The translations under genes were made by a program, and so were the position numbers. From Dawidia soli (GTDB taxonomy: Bacteria > Bacteroidota > Bacteroidia > Cytophagales > Cyclobacteriaceae): a stretch of 64,000 bases of DNA. The stretch's first letter is position 1, and each line of letters begins with the position of its first letter. The DNA is taken from positions 1 to 64,000 of the forward strand of contig NZ_JAHESC010000005.1 of NCBI RefSeq assembly GCF_018598185.1, in the 5' to 3' direction. The notes under the pieces are model-generated. The model was given only the letters and a program-made list of their open reading frames with translations. It ran no database searches and was not told the origin of the DNA. Positions 41,578 to 53,300 of this stretch are shown here, piece after piece.

Positions 41578-44547
41578 ATGAAGAGATTAATTACCTGTTG
41601 GGCATGGTGTAGCATGCTCTTGTTTACTGTCGCGCCGGGTAGCGTGATCGGTGCCCCGCGGGCAGCGATCGCAGCCGACGTGCAGGATGGAATCGTGGTG
41701 CGAGGCAGGATCACGTCGCCCGATGGCGAAGTGCTGCCAGGCTCTAACGTCGTGATCAAAGGCACCTCGCAAGGCACCATGGCCGATGCCGAGGGTAACT
41801 ATACGCTGACCGTGCCCGATAAGAATACGGTACTGGTGTTTTCGTTTGTGGGCTACCTGTCGGAAGAGGTTGTCGTGGGAGATCAGGAAGTGATCAACAT
41901 CGCCCTGAACCCGTCCCTGGAAACACTGTCGGAGATCGTCGTCATGGGATATCAGACCGTAAAGAAGTCGGACGTGACCGGTGCGGTTTCATCGTTTGGC
42001 ACCGACCGTTTGATGCGCATACCGGCAAACGATATCAGAGCCGCCTTGATCGGCGTGCCGGGTGTTCGCGTGAGCGGTAACGACATTCGTGTACGGGGTA
42101 CGCGTTCGGTGCGGGCGGGCAACGATCCGCTCATCATCCTGGACGGCATGCCGTACTACGGCGGTCTCAATACCATCGACCCGACCGACATCGCGTCGGT
42201 AGACGTACTGAAAGACGCGTCGTCTACTTCGCTGTATGGTGCACAGGGTGCGAACGGTGTAATTGTTATTACGACCAAGCAAGGGAAAGAAGGTAAGACC
42301 GTCGTGAGCTATGATATGTTTACGGGCATCGGCAAGGCAAACTACCATACCTACGATCCGATGAACGCAGACCAGTACGTGGCCATGAAGCGCGAAGCTT
42401 ACCGGGCCGCCGGCACATGGTCCAGCGTAGAAGACGATCCCAAGATATTCCTGGGTACGGAGCTTGCCAACCTGGGCAAGGTTGACGCCGACTGGGTGGG
42501 CGAGTATTTCGAGCGCCCGACACATTGGACGAGCCATACGGTCACGGTTTCCTCCGGAACCCCCACAACGCAATACAAGATCCAGCTCAACGCCCGGAAC
42601 AACGATGCCCGCTTTGACGGCGCTTATTCAAATCAATATTATGTCAACATGAATCTCGATCACCAGGTCGCGAAGTTTATGAAGGTTGGATTGGCGGCCA
42701 GGTTGTATTACAGCCGTGAAAAAGCGAAGCCCGATCCGCTGCCCCTGCTGCTGCAGATGTCACCGCTGATCCCGATCTACAACGAAGACGGCTCTCTGAA
42801 CAACGACATGGGCGATCCGATCGTCAAGAATCCCTTTGCGACGGAAAGCAACGACGTCTATGACGAGCGTCGCGAAAGCTGGAGAGCTTTCCTGAAAGGA
42901 TATGCATTGTTTGACATTACCAAAGGGCTGACCTTCCGCACCAACTTCTCGTACAATCCCGGTTTTTATGCCATGGGGCAGTACTATGACCAGCGTTGGT
43001 GGGGATATAACGACGCCCGGAACTGGGTGAGCACGCAAAACAACCGCAATGCGGACTACATGTGGAACAACGTATTGAATTACAAGAAGACGTTCGGCAA
43101 ACATGCTATCGATGTATTAGGGGTGTACGAGATCCAGAACGTTGAGGCTATTAACAATTCTGCCAGCGCCCGAGACCAGGTATTGGCTGGCTATAAGTGG
43201 TTTAATATGGGTGCGCTGAGCGACAGTAAAACCCTGGGCTCGGCGTTCACCCGCACGCAGATGATCTCGTATGTAGGCCGCGCTCACTACTCCTACAACG
43301 ACCGGTATATGGCCACGGTAACGTTCCGCCAGGACGGCGCCTCGCAGCTTTCGAAAGATCAGCGGTGGGATTTCTTTCCGTCGTTTGCACTGGCATGGCG
43401 TGCGTCTGAAGAAACGTTCGTACAGGAGAATGTCCCGGTCATTTCCGACCTGAAGCTGCGCGCCAGCTATGGGGTAAGCGGCAACCGGTCGATCGGCGCC
43501 TACGCCACCCGTGGTGCGCTGAATGTGTCGTTTGTGACATTCAACACCGAAAGCGGCGAGGTACATTACCCCGGGCTCGAGCCGGGCATCCGTCCGACGC
43601 CCGACCTGACATGGGAAAAGACGAAGTCACTCGATTTCGGTATCGACTTTGGCCTTTTCGACAACCGCATCACCGGCACGATCGACTACTATAAATCGAA
43701 AACGTCTGACCTGCTGAACGAGCGGAAGCTGCCCTACACCAGCGGCTTTGACAAAGCCTGGGAGAACGTAGGCCGTACACAAAACACCGGTCTGGAAATC
43801 GCGCTGAACGCCGTGGCGGTCGACAAAGGTTCTTTCCGCTGGACAGTCGGCGCGACGTATTACCGCAACAAGGAAGAGATGATCGAGCTGTATGATCCGC
43901 GCCTGGACAAGGATATCAACAATGGTTGGTGGATTGGCCAGCCTGTGTCGGGCGTACGCTTCGACTACAAACAAGCCGGCATCTGGCAGACAGACGAAGC
44001 CGACGTAGCTGCTATCTACGGGCAGAAGCCAGGTGAAGTGAAAGTAGTGGACATGAACGGCGATGCAAAGATCGACGGCGACGATCGCGTGATCATCGGC
44101 AACGGTCGCCCGAAATGGATGGGCTCCATCCAGTCGACGATCAACTGGAAGAACTTCGATTTTACCTTCGATATGTATGCGGAGATCGGCGCGCTTACGT
44201 TCGACAGCTATAAAGCCACCACGTGGCCGGGCCAGGTGGGCCGTTGGAACACGGTGAACGTCGATTATTGGACGCCTGAGAACCCGACCAACCGATCGCC
44301 GCGTCCGGTGGCCGGCCAGACCATGCGGTATATGTCGGCAACCGCCTATCACAGCAATGATTATATAGACCTGCGGAACATTACCGTGGGCTATACCGTG
44401 AACAACGCCCTGCTCAAAAACGCGATCAGCAAGTTGCGTGTCTATGCTACGGTCAATGCTCCGTTCCGCTACTGGGATTACTGGCGCGAGGATGGCATCC
44501 AGTTCAACGAGACGCAATATATCATGGGCCTCAACTTTCAGTTATAA
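41578..44547 (+). CDS. SusC-like TonB-dependent outer-membrane transporter
   Basis: 989 aa from ATG at 41578 with a signal peptide. Carboxypeptidase-D-like regulatory domain ('VVRGRITSPDGEVLPGSNVV', 'GTMADAEGNYTLTVPDKNTV', 'LSFVGYLSEE'-type), then the plug 'SVEVLKDASSTSLYGAQGANGVIVITTK' (split: DVLKDASSTSLYGAQGAN, GVIVITTKQGK), then beta-barrel. No STN domain is visible between signal peptide and the CarbopepD domain, so signalling to an ECF sigma/anti-sigma pair is unlikely. Partner of SusD next door; uptake of alpha-mannose oligosaccharides is inferred. Confidence 0.95.
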   Translation: MKRLITCWAWCSMLLFTVAPGSVIGAPRAAIAADVQDGIVVRGRITSPDGEVLPGSNVVIKGTSQGTMADAEGNYTLTVPDKNTVLVFSFVGYLSEEVVVGDQEVINIALNPSLETLSEIVVMGYQTVKKSDVTGAVSSFGTDRLMRIPANDIRAALIGVPGVRVSGNDIRVRGTRSVRAGNDPLIILDGMPYYGGLNTIDPTDIASVDVLKDASSTSLYGAQGANGVIVITTKQGKEGKTVVSYDMFTGIGKANYHTYDPMNADQYVAMKREAYRAAGTWSSVEDDPKIFLGTELANLGKVDADWVGEYFERPTHWTSHTVTVSSGTPTTQYKIQLNARNNDARFDGAYSNQYYVNMNLDHQVAKFMKVGLAARLYYSREKAKPDPLPLLLQMSPLIPIYNEDGSLNNDMGDPIVKNPFATESNDVYDERRESWRAFLKGYALFDITKGLTFRTNFSYNPGFYAMGQYYDQRWWGYNDARNWVSTQNNRNADYMWNNVLNYKKTFGKHAIDVLGVYEIQNVEAINNSASARDQVLAGYKWFNMGALSDSKTLGSAFTRTQMISYVGRAHYSYNDRYMATVTFRQDGASQLSKDQRWDFFPSFALAWRASEETFVQENVPVISDLKLRASYGVSGNRSIGAYATRGALNVSFVTFNTESGEVHYPGLEPGIRPTPDLTWEKTKSLDFGIDFGLFDNRITGTIDYYKSKTSDLLNERKLPYTSGFDKAWENVGRTQNTGLEIALNAVAVDKGSFRWTVGATYYRNKEEMIELYDPRLDKDINNGWWIGQPVSGVRFDYKQAGIWQTDEADVAAIYGQKPGEVKVVDMNGDAKIDGDDRVIIGNGRPKWMGSIQSTINWKNFDFTFDMYAEIGALTFDSYKATTWPGQVGRWNTVNVDYWTPENPTNRSPRPVAGQTMRYMSATAYHSNDYIDLRNITVGYTVNNALLKNAISKLRVYATVNAPFRYWDYWREDGIQFNETQYIMGLNFQL

Positions 44548-44559
44548 AATCGTAAAAGG

Positions 44560-46188
44560 ATGAAAAAGTTACTTTATAGCGCATTGGTGATTGCTTTCAC
44601 CTTCGGCACGATCCGGTGCTCCGAAAGCTACCTGGACGAGGAGTCGTACGGCCCCACGGTAGCGGTATTTGAAACCGAGGAGGGAAGTGAGTCACTCGTG
44701 CACCTGCTGTACAAAAAACTAAATGTCTATGGCGGTACCTTCAGCCTGGGCTTTATTACCGAGAATGGCGCCGACACCTGGCTCCGGGGCAAGAACTCTG
44801 CCGGCACCCCGGTAACGGATTACCTGGGGCTCGATGCCAACAGTGCGGACGTTGCCTGGTATTGGAACCATTTTTACAAAGCTTTGTGGAACTGCAACCT
44901 GTTCCTGGAAACCTACCCGGACATGTCCTATCGCGACCCGAAGGTAAAAGAAGGCCGCAAGGGCGAGGTGCTGACGTTACAGGCATTTTTTCTGTGGCAC
45001 GTGACGGAACAATGGGGCGACACCTACCTGCCGACATCGACCGATGTAGAAGAAGGCCTTCGGGCAGAGCGATCTACGCGAGAGGATTTTTATACAAAAA
45101 TTATCGCTAACCTGGAAGAGGCCATCACCATTCTGCCACCCAAAACAAACGAGCTTGGGCGTGTAGATCAGGGCGTGGCAAAGGCGCTGCTCACACGGAT
45201 GTACCTGTACCATGGCGACTGGCAAAAGGCTGCGGACATGGCGGAGGACGTCATCAAAAATCATGGTTATGATCTTGAACCGTCCTGGACGGCACTGTGG
45301 GACGAGACCAGGAAGGTCAATAAGGAATTCATCTGGACGGCGGAGTTTAGCGACGACGATGCCTTTGGTGCCGGCGGCAGCTGGTACTGGCAAGCATACG
45401 CCATGCACATCGACCGCTTTGCCGGCGTGAAAACAGAGCTGGGCTATACCGGCTTCGGCGGTTGCCAGATCATGCCTTCCAAATACTATATCTCGTTATT
45501 CAACCAGGAGGCCGACTTGCGCTGGTCCCAGGGACATCAGTGGGTGTGGCTGTACAACGACCCGACCGACGATACCTCGGTGTTTCCGGAAATGAAGACG
45601 CTGTATTCCGATACGGCATTGTATTTGTACACCGGTGTATTGACGGCGGGTCAGCGCGCAGCCATGGCTCCGAAGTATACGGTCTTCGATATGAGCGATA
45701 TGTACGACGCGGCCGGTGTTCCCAAAGACCGCGGTACGTTTGTCGGCCTCACCAAGTTTGACGACCAGACGCGTCCCAGCGATTTGTCCAACATCTCTGC
45801 CCGCAACTATCCGATCATACGATTGGGCGAAATATACCTAATCGCTGCCGAGGCGCACCTGCGCCTGGGTGCCGCCGGTACCGCTGCAGAGTATATCAAC
45901 GACCTGCGTGCGCGCGTTATCGCCCCGGGCCATGAGGCCGAGATGACGGTTTCCGACGCCGACATGAGCATTGACTTCATCCTGGACGAGCGCGGCCGTG
46001 AGCTGGGCGGCGAGTTCCAGCGCTGGTATGACCTGAAACGCACAGGAAAACTGCTCGAGCGTGTGCGGGCGTATAATCCGGACGCAGCGCCGAACATTCA
46101 GGACCACCACCTGGTGCGCCCTATTCCGCAACTGCAGTTCGACGGTATGCCTGATCCTGAAACGTTGGGACAAAACCCGGAGTATTAA
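44560..46188 (+). CDS. SusD/RagB-like glycan-binding lipoprotein
   Basis: 542 aa with lipobox-like TIRC after a hydrophobic leader (KKLLYSALVIAFTFGTIRC). Typical SusD segments: 'WYWNHFYKALWNCNLFLETY', 'LQAFFLWHVTEQWGDTYLP', 'AKALLTRMYLYHGDWQKAAD' (TPR helices), 'RNYPIIRLGEIYLIAAEAHL' and the C-terminal 'FILDERGRELGGEFQRWYDL'. It binds the oligosaccharide on the cell surface and lids the SusC barrel. 12 bases after susC. Confidence 0.95.
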   Translation: MKKLLYSALVIAFTFGTIRCSESYLDEESYGPTVAVFETEEGSESLVHLLYKKLNVYGGTFSLGFITENGADTWLRGKNSAGTPVTDYLGLDANSADVAWYWNHFYKALWNCNLFLETYPDMSYRDPKVKEGRKGEVLTLQAFFLWHVTEQWGDTYLPTSTDVEEGLRAERSTREDFYTKIIANLEEAITILPPKTNELGRVDQGVAKALLTRMYLYHGDWQKAADMAEDVIKNHGYDLEPSWTALWDETRKVNKEFIWTAEFSDDDAFGAGGSWYWQAYAMHIDRFAGVKTELGYTGFGGCQIMPSKYYISLFNQEADLRWSQGHQWVWLYNDPTDDTSVFPEMKTLYSDTALYLYTGVLTAGQRAAMAPKYTVFDMSDMYDAAGVPKDRGTFVGLTKFDDQTRPSDLSNISARNYPIIRLGEIYLIAAEAHLRLGAAGTAAEYINDLRARVIAPGHEAEMTVSDADMSIDFILDERGRELGGEFQRWYDLKRTGKLLERVRAYNPDAAPNIQDHHLVRPIPQLQFDGMPDPETLGQNPEY

Positions 46189-46217
46189 TCCAGACAAGAA
46201 CTTCAACTGAAATACCT

Positions 46218-47147
46218 ATGTTAACCAGAAATATATTCCTGATCCTGGCGCTGTTCAGCATTGCCATAGTTTCCTGCAGCGATGACGACGCCGCCGACTC
46301 GGCCGCCCGTAGCGCGCTGGTGGGAAAGATCGACGAGGCCCAAGCGCTGCTGGCCAACACGGAAGAAGGCCTTGAGGAAGGCAACCTGGCGCCGGGCTCG
46401 AAAGCACAGCTGACGGCGCAGATCGAATGGGCCCGTTATATTCTCAACAATAGCCCGGACGATGCTTTTGAAAACGCGCTGGCAATTTTGCAGACAGCGA
46501 TGGAAAACTATCAGGGCAACACTATCAAGCCCGGTTATCCGTCTTTTGGCGTAGGCAGCAATATGGACATCGGCACCATTGCCGAGTACGATATCCGCGA
46601 TAAGTTTACCATCGAGTTCGACGTACGTTTTAAGGACATGACCGGCGGTAACCTGTTCACTGGTGAAGACGTGACCGGCGGGTTCATCACGCGTTACAAC
46701 GCGCTGGGCACCTTGCAGGCCTATGTACACAACGGCGGCTGGGTAGGCGGCAACGTAGGTTTTGCGTTCCAGCCACAAGTATGGTATCACCTCAGCTTTA
46801 CGTTTGATGGACAGAATGTCGTATTTTACGTAGACGGAGTGGCGCGGATGACCGTCAGCGGGGCCAAGAACCGCATGAACGTGAAGCCTGAAACACACAT
46901 CAAGATCGGAACCCATCCTACGTACGAAGGGCGGTTCTTTGCCGGGGAGGTGCGTCAGGTGAGCCTGTGGAATATTGTGAAAACACCCGAGCAGATCACG
47001 GCCGATACGGGCAGGGACTTTGCCGCGGATGAGCAGGGCCTGCTGGCCTACTGGCCGCTGAACCTGAACCTGGGCACGTCGATCCTCGACAAGACCGGTA
47101 ACCATACCATGAACGGCACCCTGGTGACCTGGGTCGGTATTGAATAA
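46218..47147 (+). CDS. LamG-domain surface glycan-binding lipoprotein
   Basis: 309 aa. Lipobox VSCSDD after a hydrophobic leader, then a helical spacer (residues ~30-100, 'IDEAQALLANTEEGLEEGNL') and a concanavalin-like LamG beta sandwich: 'FTIEFDVRFKDMTGGNLFTG', 'VWYHLSFTFDGQNVVFYVDG', 'FFAGEVRQVSLWNIVKTPEQ'. It is located after SusD where PULs place surface glycan-binding proteins, so it probably helps capture the substrate. No catalytic residues are expected in LamG. Confidence 0.85.
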   Translation: MLTRNIFLILALFSIAIVSCSDDDAADSAARSALVGKIDEAQALLANTEEGLEEGNLAPGSKAQLTAQIEWARYILNNSPDDAFENALAILQTAMENYQGNTIKPGYPSFGVGSNMDIGTIAEYDIRDKFTIEFDVRFKDMTGGNLFTGEDVTGGFITRYNALGTLQAYVHNGGWVGGNVGFAFQPQVWYHLSFTFDGQNVVFYVDGVARMTVSGAKNRMNVKPETHIKIGTHPTYEGRFFAGEVRQVSLWNIVKTPEQITADTGRDFAADEQGLLAYWPLNLNLGTSILDKTGNHTMNGTLVTWVGIE

Positions 47148-47210
47148 TTTTTATTTATACCCTTCCCGGCCCGTAACGCAGGCCGGGGAGGGTTAAACCA
47201 TTTAAGCGTA

Positions 47211-50200
47211 ATGAATAGATTCATTGTTCTCGTACTTCTCTCATTGATCGGCATCGATCGTGCCGCAGCCACCGACATCTGGAGCATTGGCAAGAACGAC
47301 AACGCTGCCGCCGACCTGGCGCTCGGGCCTGCAGATTATAAGAAATTTCTAAGCCGGGATTTCGGTTTCGAAGACCGCTTTTTCCTGGTCGGTCGTTCAA
47401 ATGCCGCGAACGACTTTCCGTATGTGCTTCCCGGCCCCGACGACACCTGGGGGGGCACGTGGGGTACGTCGGGCTGGCGTACGCACGAGATCAACATTCT
47501 GTTTGGTATAAAGACACTGCCGGCGGGTGGCCCGTGGAAGCTGGTGATCGACCTGGTCGATGCGCATCCGCGCAAGTCGCTGCTGAAGGTGGGGATCAAT
47601 GAGCAACAATTCGAGAAATTCCTACTGCAAGGTAAAGCCGATGCATCGCTGACGGGAGGTGCTCCCGCCCATGCGGAGCGTGTGCTGGAGATCCCGTTGC
47701 GGGAAGGCGTGATCCGCCGCGGTGGCAACGGGATCATGATCACGGTGCTGGAAGGATCGTGGGTGGTATTTGATCATATCCGCCTGGAAGGTCCCAACGG
47801 TGTTACGCTGACGATGAATGACGATGTGTTTTTGCGCAGCGTAAAGCCCGCTGCCTATGAATTGAAAGACGGCAAGAAGAACATGCAGCCGCTGCTGGTG
47901 GATGTCGAGCACCTGGCCGGCCATCCGCGCCTGGAGGTACAGCTCGATGGCAAGATCATCTTGCAAAGCATGCTGGACTCGGCCCGCTACCAGTTGGAAG
48001 CGCTTATGCCAGCCGTTGCGAAAGCCACCACGAGCCAGTATCGCATCCTGGTCAATGGCAAAGAAATCGAAGCGGGTGCTGTGCAACGCACGCCCGGTAA
48101 AGTACAAACTCCGGCCGACTATGTCGACACGCGCATCGGCACCGCGCACTCGCGCTGGATGATCGCGCCCGGACCGTGGATGCCCTTCAGCATGGTAAAG
48201 CTCAGCCCCGACAACCAGAACATGGGCTGGCAGGCAGGTTATCAGCCGACGTTCGAGACGATCGGCAGCTTTACCCACATCCACGAGTGGACCATGGCCG
48301 GTCTGGGTATGATGCCGACCAATGGTGCGCTGCAGACGAAAGTAGGGGGCGAGTTCGATCCCGACGGAGGTTACCGGTCGCGCATCGACAAGGCGACGGA
48401 AGAAGCGCCGCTGGGCTACTATAAAGTATACATGCCCGATACCCGCATCTGGGCTGAAGTAACGGCTACGGAGCGCGCGGGTTTTCAGCGCTATACCTTT
48501 CCAAAGGACCAGGATGGCCGTGTTATGATCGATCTGCATGTGCAGGCCGAATACGACTATAAATTGCTGGACGTTGAGATCAGGAAAGTAAACGATTACC
48601 GCATCGAGGGCCGCAGCCACCAGATCTCACCCCGTCCCACGGTGTGGAGCAACGATGCCGACCAAGAATATACTGTGAATTTTGTCATTGAATTCGACCA
48701 GCCCATCAAGAAGATCGGCGGGTGGCTCAACGACGAGCTGGTAGACATCAGCAAGCTGCAGGGAAAGGACCTGAAGGATGCGGGTGTATATGTCGAGTTC
48801 GACACGAAGAAGTCGGCGGTTGTACAGGCGCGGTCGGGTGTTTCGCTGGTGAGCATTGCAAACGCGGGCGAGAACCTGGAGAAGGAAATTGCCAGGCCTT
48901 TCGGCTGGAAGTACGACGCCGTGGTGGAAAACCAGAAGAAGGTGTGGAACGGCTACCTGTCGCGCATCACTGTTACGACCAGCAACCGGTTGGAGAAGGT
49001 GCGGTTTTATACCAACTTTTTCCGCTCGCTGTGCCGCAATACGTGGAGCGACGTAAACGGTGAGTGGATGGCGCCGGACGAGACCAAGCAGAAATTCAGT
49101 AACCCCAACCACCTGGCATTGGGTTGCGACGCCTTCTGGAATACATTCTGGAACCTGAATCAGCTGTGGAACCTGGCGACGCCGGAGTGGTCGTCGAAGT
49201 GGGTGAACTCGCAGCTCGCGATGTACGACGTCAGCGGCTGGCTGGCCAAAGGTCCGGCCGGAATGGAATATATACCGGTGATGGTGGCCGAGCACGAAAT
49301 CCCGTTGATGGTGTCGGCGTACCAGATGGGCGTCCGTGACTTTGATGCCGAGAAGGCGTTTCAGGCCATGAAGAAAATGCAGACGACTCCGGCCGGTCCC
49401 GTGGCGGGTGGTTTTGCGGGCAACCGCGACCTGGTGTCGTATATGAAGTATAAATATGTACCGTCTGATCTCGGCAGGTTCTCCAACTCGCTGGAGTATT
49501 CGTACGACGATTGGACGGTGGCGCAGTTTGCCAAAGCGCTGGGCAAAGATGCCGACTATAAAGTCTTTGCCGAGCGTGGCGAATGGTGGCGCAATGCGTT
49601 CAATCCTAAAAACGGCTATGCTCAGCTACGCGACAGCAAAGGCGTGTTTACGGAGCCGTTCGATCCGTTCCAGTCGGGCCGCAATCACCACTATGTGGAA
49701 GGTAACTCCTGGCAGTTGAGTTTCTTCGTGCCGCAGGATGTGCCGGCGCTGGCCGGCGTGGTCGGGCAGAAGGCCTTTGTCGATCGTTTGAACTGGGGTT
49801 TTGTGGCCAGCGAGCCGTGGCGCTACAATGCGCCCAACGATCAGTACTGGGATTATCCGGTGGTACAGGGCAATCAGCAATCCATGCACTTTGCCTTCCT
49901 GTTCAATTGGGTAGGCCACCCGTGGCTGACGCAGAAGTGGAGCCGCTCGATCCTGGAAGAGTACTATGGCGGCGGCCTGGCCAATGCCTACCTGGGCGAT
50001 GAAGACCAGGGCCAGATGAGCGCCTGGTTTGTGATGGCGTCCATCGGCCTTTTCCAGACGGACGGCGGCTGCCGAACGGAGCCGGTATACGAGATCGCCA
50101 GCCCGCTGTACGAGCAGGTCGTCATCGACCTGGGCGGACGTTACGGTCGTGGTAAACAGTTTGTGATCGAGGCGATGAACGCGTCGCGCAATAACAAATA

Positions 50201-50345
50201 TGTGCAGTCGGCGACACTCAACGGCAAGCCGCTGACCTCCTTTAAATTCCCCGCGAAGGAATTGCTGCAAGGTGGTAAGCTGACGCTGGTCATGGGCGAC
50301 AAGCCGAACAAACAATGGGGTCTTGAAGCGGCAAGCGTAAAGTAG
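47211..50345 (+). CDS. GH92 alpha-mannosidase with N-terminal accessory domain
   Basis: 1044 aa, secreted (signal peptide ending RAAATDIW). Residues ~25-300 form a beta-sandwich accessory domain (DIWSIGKNDNAAADL, 'DDTWGGTWGTSGWRTHEINI') of rhamnogalacturonan-lyase-like/CBM type. From residue ~300 the GH92 core starts at 'YVDTRIGTAHSRWMIAPGP'. Conserved: 'YVEGNSWQLSFFVPQD' (with the general-acid Glu region) and the base cluster 'LGDEDQGQMSAWFV'. The canonical HGNEPSHH substrate motif is changed to QGNQQSMH, so linkage preference probably differs from classical alpha-1,2 enzymes. Exo-acting, Ca2+-dependent. Confidence 0.92.
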   Translation: MNRFIVLVLLSLIGIDRAAATDIWSIGKNDNAAADLALGPADYKKFLSRDFGFEDRFFLVGRSNAANDFPYVLPGPDDTWGGTWGTSGWRTHEINILFGIKTLPAGGPWKLVIDLVDAHPRKSLLKVGINEQQFEKFLLQGKADASLTGGAPAHAERVLEIPLREGVIRRGGNGIMITVLEGSWVVFDHIRLEGPNGVTLTMNDDVFLRSVKPAAYELKDGKKNMQPLLVDVEHLAGHPRLEVQLDGKIILQSMLDSARYQLEALMPAVAKATTSQYRILVNGKEIEAGAVQRTPGKVQTPADYVDTRIGTAHSRWMIAPGPWMPFSMVKLSPDNQNMGWQAGYQPTFETIGSFTHIHEWTMAGLGMMPTNGALQTKVGGEFDPDGGYRSRIDKATEEAPLGYYKVYMPDTRIWAEVTATERAGFQRYTFPKDQDGRVMIDLHVQAEYDYKLLDVEIRKVNDYRIEGRSHQISPRPTVWSNDADQEYTVNFVIEFDQPIKKIGGWLNDELVDISKLQGKDLKDAGVYVEFDTKKSAVVQARSGVSLVSIANAGENLEKEIARPFGWKYDAVVENQKKVWNGYLSRITVTTSNRLEKVRFYTNFFRSLCRNTWSDVNGEWMAPDETKQKFSNPNHLALGCDAFWNTFWNLNQLWNLATPEWSSKWVNSQLAMYDVSGWLAKGPAGMEYIPVMVAEHEIPLMVSAYQMGVRDFDAEKAFQAMKKMQTTPAGPVAGGFAGNRDLVSYMKYKYVPSDLGRFSNSLEYSYDDWTVAQFAKALGKDADYKVFAERGEWWRNAFNPKNGYAQLRDSKGVFTEPFDPFQSGRNHHYVEGNSWQLSFFVPQDVPALAGVVGQKAFVDRLNWGFVASEPWRYNAPNDQYWDYPVVQGNQQSMHFAFLFNWVGHPWLTQKWSRSILEEYYGGGLANAYLGDEDQGQMSAWFVMASIGLFQTDGGCRTEPVYEIASPLYEQVVIDLGGRYGRGKQFVIEAMNASRNNKYVQSATLNGKPLTSFKFPAKELLQGGKLTLVMGDKPNKQWGLEAASVK

Positions 50346-50352
50346 GAGCGTA

Positions 50353-53300
50353 GTGATCAGGAAGATTTTATACAGCAGCTGCGTGCTGGTGGCGGTGTTT
50401 TGCCGGGTAGCGACGGCCCAGCAGATAGACGTGTACACGCCGGTGGCCCCCGGCGCTATAAAGGTTGAATCCAGCAGCGCGTTTCCGGGGTTCAATGACG
50501 AAGAGACCATCAATGGAAGTGGCATGAAAGGCCACTCCCACCTTTCGCAAAATCTGGGCAAGACGATGTGGATATCCAAACCTTCCGACATGCCCGTGCA
50601 GGCTCGTCCGCAGACGCGCGCGGGGGCGGTATGGTTGCTGTATGAATTCGATCGGGAGCGCACACCGGACTTTGTGGAGATCTGGAATCATAACCAGCAC
50701 GACCACACCCGGCGTGGATTGCAGAAGGTATATTTACAGTATTCGCGCGACGGTAAACAGTGGGAGACGCTCAAGGACGGGGCGAACGACTATTTCATCC
50801 TGCCCGAGTCCATTGGCCGCCATGAAGAACCCGCAGACTTCCACCTGGATCTGCGCGGCGTGTCGTTTAAGTATTTCTGTATTACGGCCGACATGCAACG
50901 CGGAAATTATTATCACGACGGTACGGAACAGACGAAGCAGGATGCTGTCTGGAAAAACCAGAATATAAACTTCTATGGGTTAAGCGAGATTCGATTCTAT
51001 GAAAAGAGCAAGCGCAGCCTTTCCGGTATGGCCCGGGTCAACGACGTCGTATTCTTGCCCACGCAAGGTTACCGGAAGACACCCGAGGGGCCGCGCCGCG
51101 AATACAAACTCAGGTTTGATGCGCCGTTGTATGACGGTGCCACGGTGGAGCTATCGTTCGGCGGTAAGAAGGTCCGTGAAAAAATTCCCGCCTCGAAGAT
51201 GGGCCTCTATAATTTTACAGCCATGTTCCCGCCGGGCATGATGGAAGAGGCTGTAGAAGTAGCCGTTACGTTTCAAAGCCGCCAGGGCACGGTACAGAAA
51301 AGCCTGATGATGGAAGGTGCGCGGCGATGGGAAGTATACTTCCTGCCGCATTCGCACCTGGATATCGGCTACACGCACCGGCACGAAGATGTGATGACGT
51401 TGCAGCTGCGCAACATCGAACACGCGGTAACGCTGGCGACCCGGACGAAGGATTATCCCGAGGGCGCCCGTTTTAAATGGAATGTAGAGACGATGTGGCC
51501 GGTAAACGAATACCTGACACGCTACAAAGGCACGCCGCAGGTGCAAGCCTTTCAGGATGCGGTAAAGCGTGGACAGATCGCATTGAACGGCGCCGTGGGT
51601 AATATTCTGACGGGGCTTTGCAAGCAAGAAGAAATAACGCACCTGTTTGACGATGCACATCGTGTGGGGCAGGCGTTGGGTGTAGACGTGCGTACCGTCA
51701 TGATGTCGGACGTGCCGGGGGTGTCGTGGGGAATGGTGACGGCCATGGCTGAAAATGGCATGAAATACTTTTCCATGGCCCCCAACTATGTACCCTACCT
51801 GGAAACCGGCGGCAGCCGTGTCGGCCTGGCGCACAAGGAGTGGGGCGACTATCCGTTTTACTGGCAGTCGCCGTCGGGGGACGAAAAGGTGTTGTGCTGG
51901 TCTGCCGGCAAGGGGTACTCTTTCTTTCACGACTGGCTTGCGGGCCGTCTTTCCTCGAGTGGCCTCGATCCCGTGTGGGAGTATCTGAATACGCTGGAGG
52001 CGAAGGAGTTTCCCTACCGGTACTCGTACCTGCGCTATACGGTGCATGGCGACAATGGTCCGCCCGACGCGGAGATGCCGGATATCATCCGTAAGTGGAA
52101 TGAAGAATATGAATCGCCCCGGTTCCACATCGGCACGACGGAAGAGCTCTTCACCCGCTTCGAAGAAGAGTATGGTGATAAGCTGCCGACGTTCAAGGGC
52201 GATTTCACACCGTATTGGGAAGATGGCGCGGCGTCCACGGCGGCGGAGTTGTCCCTGAATCGTTATACGGCAGAGCGTCTTAACCAATTGGAGATCGTGT
52301 GGTCGATTGCCCACCCTGCGGGCTATCCGTCGGAAAGTTTTTACCAGGCATGGCGCAACGTGGCGTTGTTTTCCGAACATACCTGGGGTGCGTCGGCCAG
52401 CGGACCCGAGCCGGATTCTGAATTTACCCGCGCATTGTGGAAACAAAAGCAGGCCTTTGCGTTGCGTGCCGACTCGGTTGCGCAGCAGATCACCCGGGCA
52501 TTGTATAAGTCGCTGGCAGTGGATGACCGCGGCCAGTATATCCAGGTGTTTAACACCAACCTTTGGCCGCGCACAGACGTGGTAACCTTTACGACGACGC
52601 AAGACCTGAAAGAAAAGAGGCTGGTAGACGATAAAAACAATGCCGTCGGGTTGCAACAGACAGGAATTAACACGTGGACGTTTATGGCTGCTGACGTGCC
52701 GCCGCTCGGTTCTGCTGTATACCGGCTGATACCCGCCAAACCATCACCCGGTGTTGCAAAGTCCCCCTTTACCCTGCAGGGCAACACGCTATCGAACGGC
52801 CTCGTTTCGGTCGTGGTGGATCAGCAGAACGGTGCGATCACTGCATTGCGGGCCGGTGGAATCAACTATGCTGCCGGCAAGGGCCTGAATGAGTATATCT
52901 ACACCGGGCTCAATGCCGCGTCGCCACAGTATGTTGCGGCGGTGAAAAGCATCGAGCGCCTGAACGAAGGACCGGTGTCGGCAACGTTGCGCGTAACGTC
53001 GGATGCGCCGGGTTGCCACAGCCTGACGCGCGACATTACGGTCTACAAGGGCATCAGCCGTGTTGATATCACCAACGTTGTCGATAAGAAAGATATACGT
53101 GAGTTTGAAAGTGTGCGCTTTGCGTTCCCCTTCAACGTGCAGAATGCCGAGACGGTGATCGACGTGCCGTTTGGCGAGATTCGTCCTGAACGCGAGCAGC
53201 TGTCGGGTGCTAATAAGAACTTCCACTCGGTTAACAACGGGGTGTCGATCTCCGGTATACGGCAACACGTATTGCTCACTACGGTGGGTACGCCGATCCT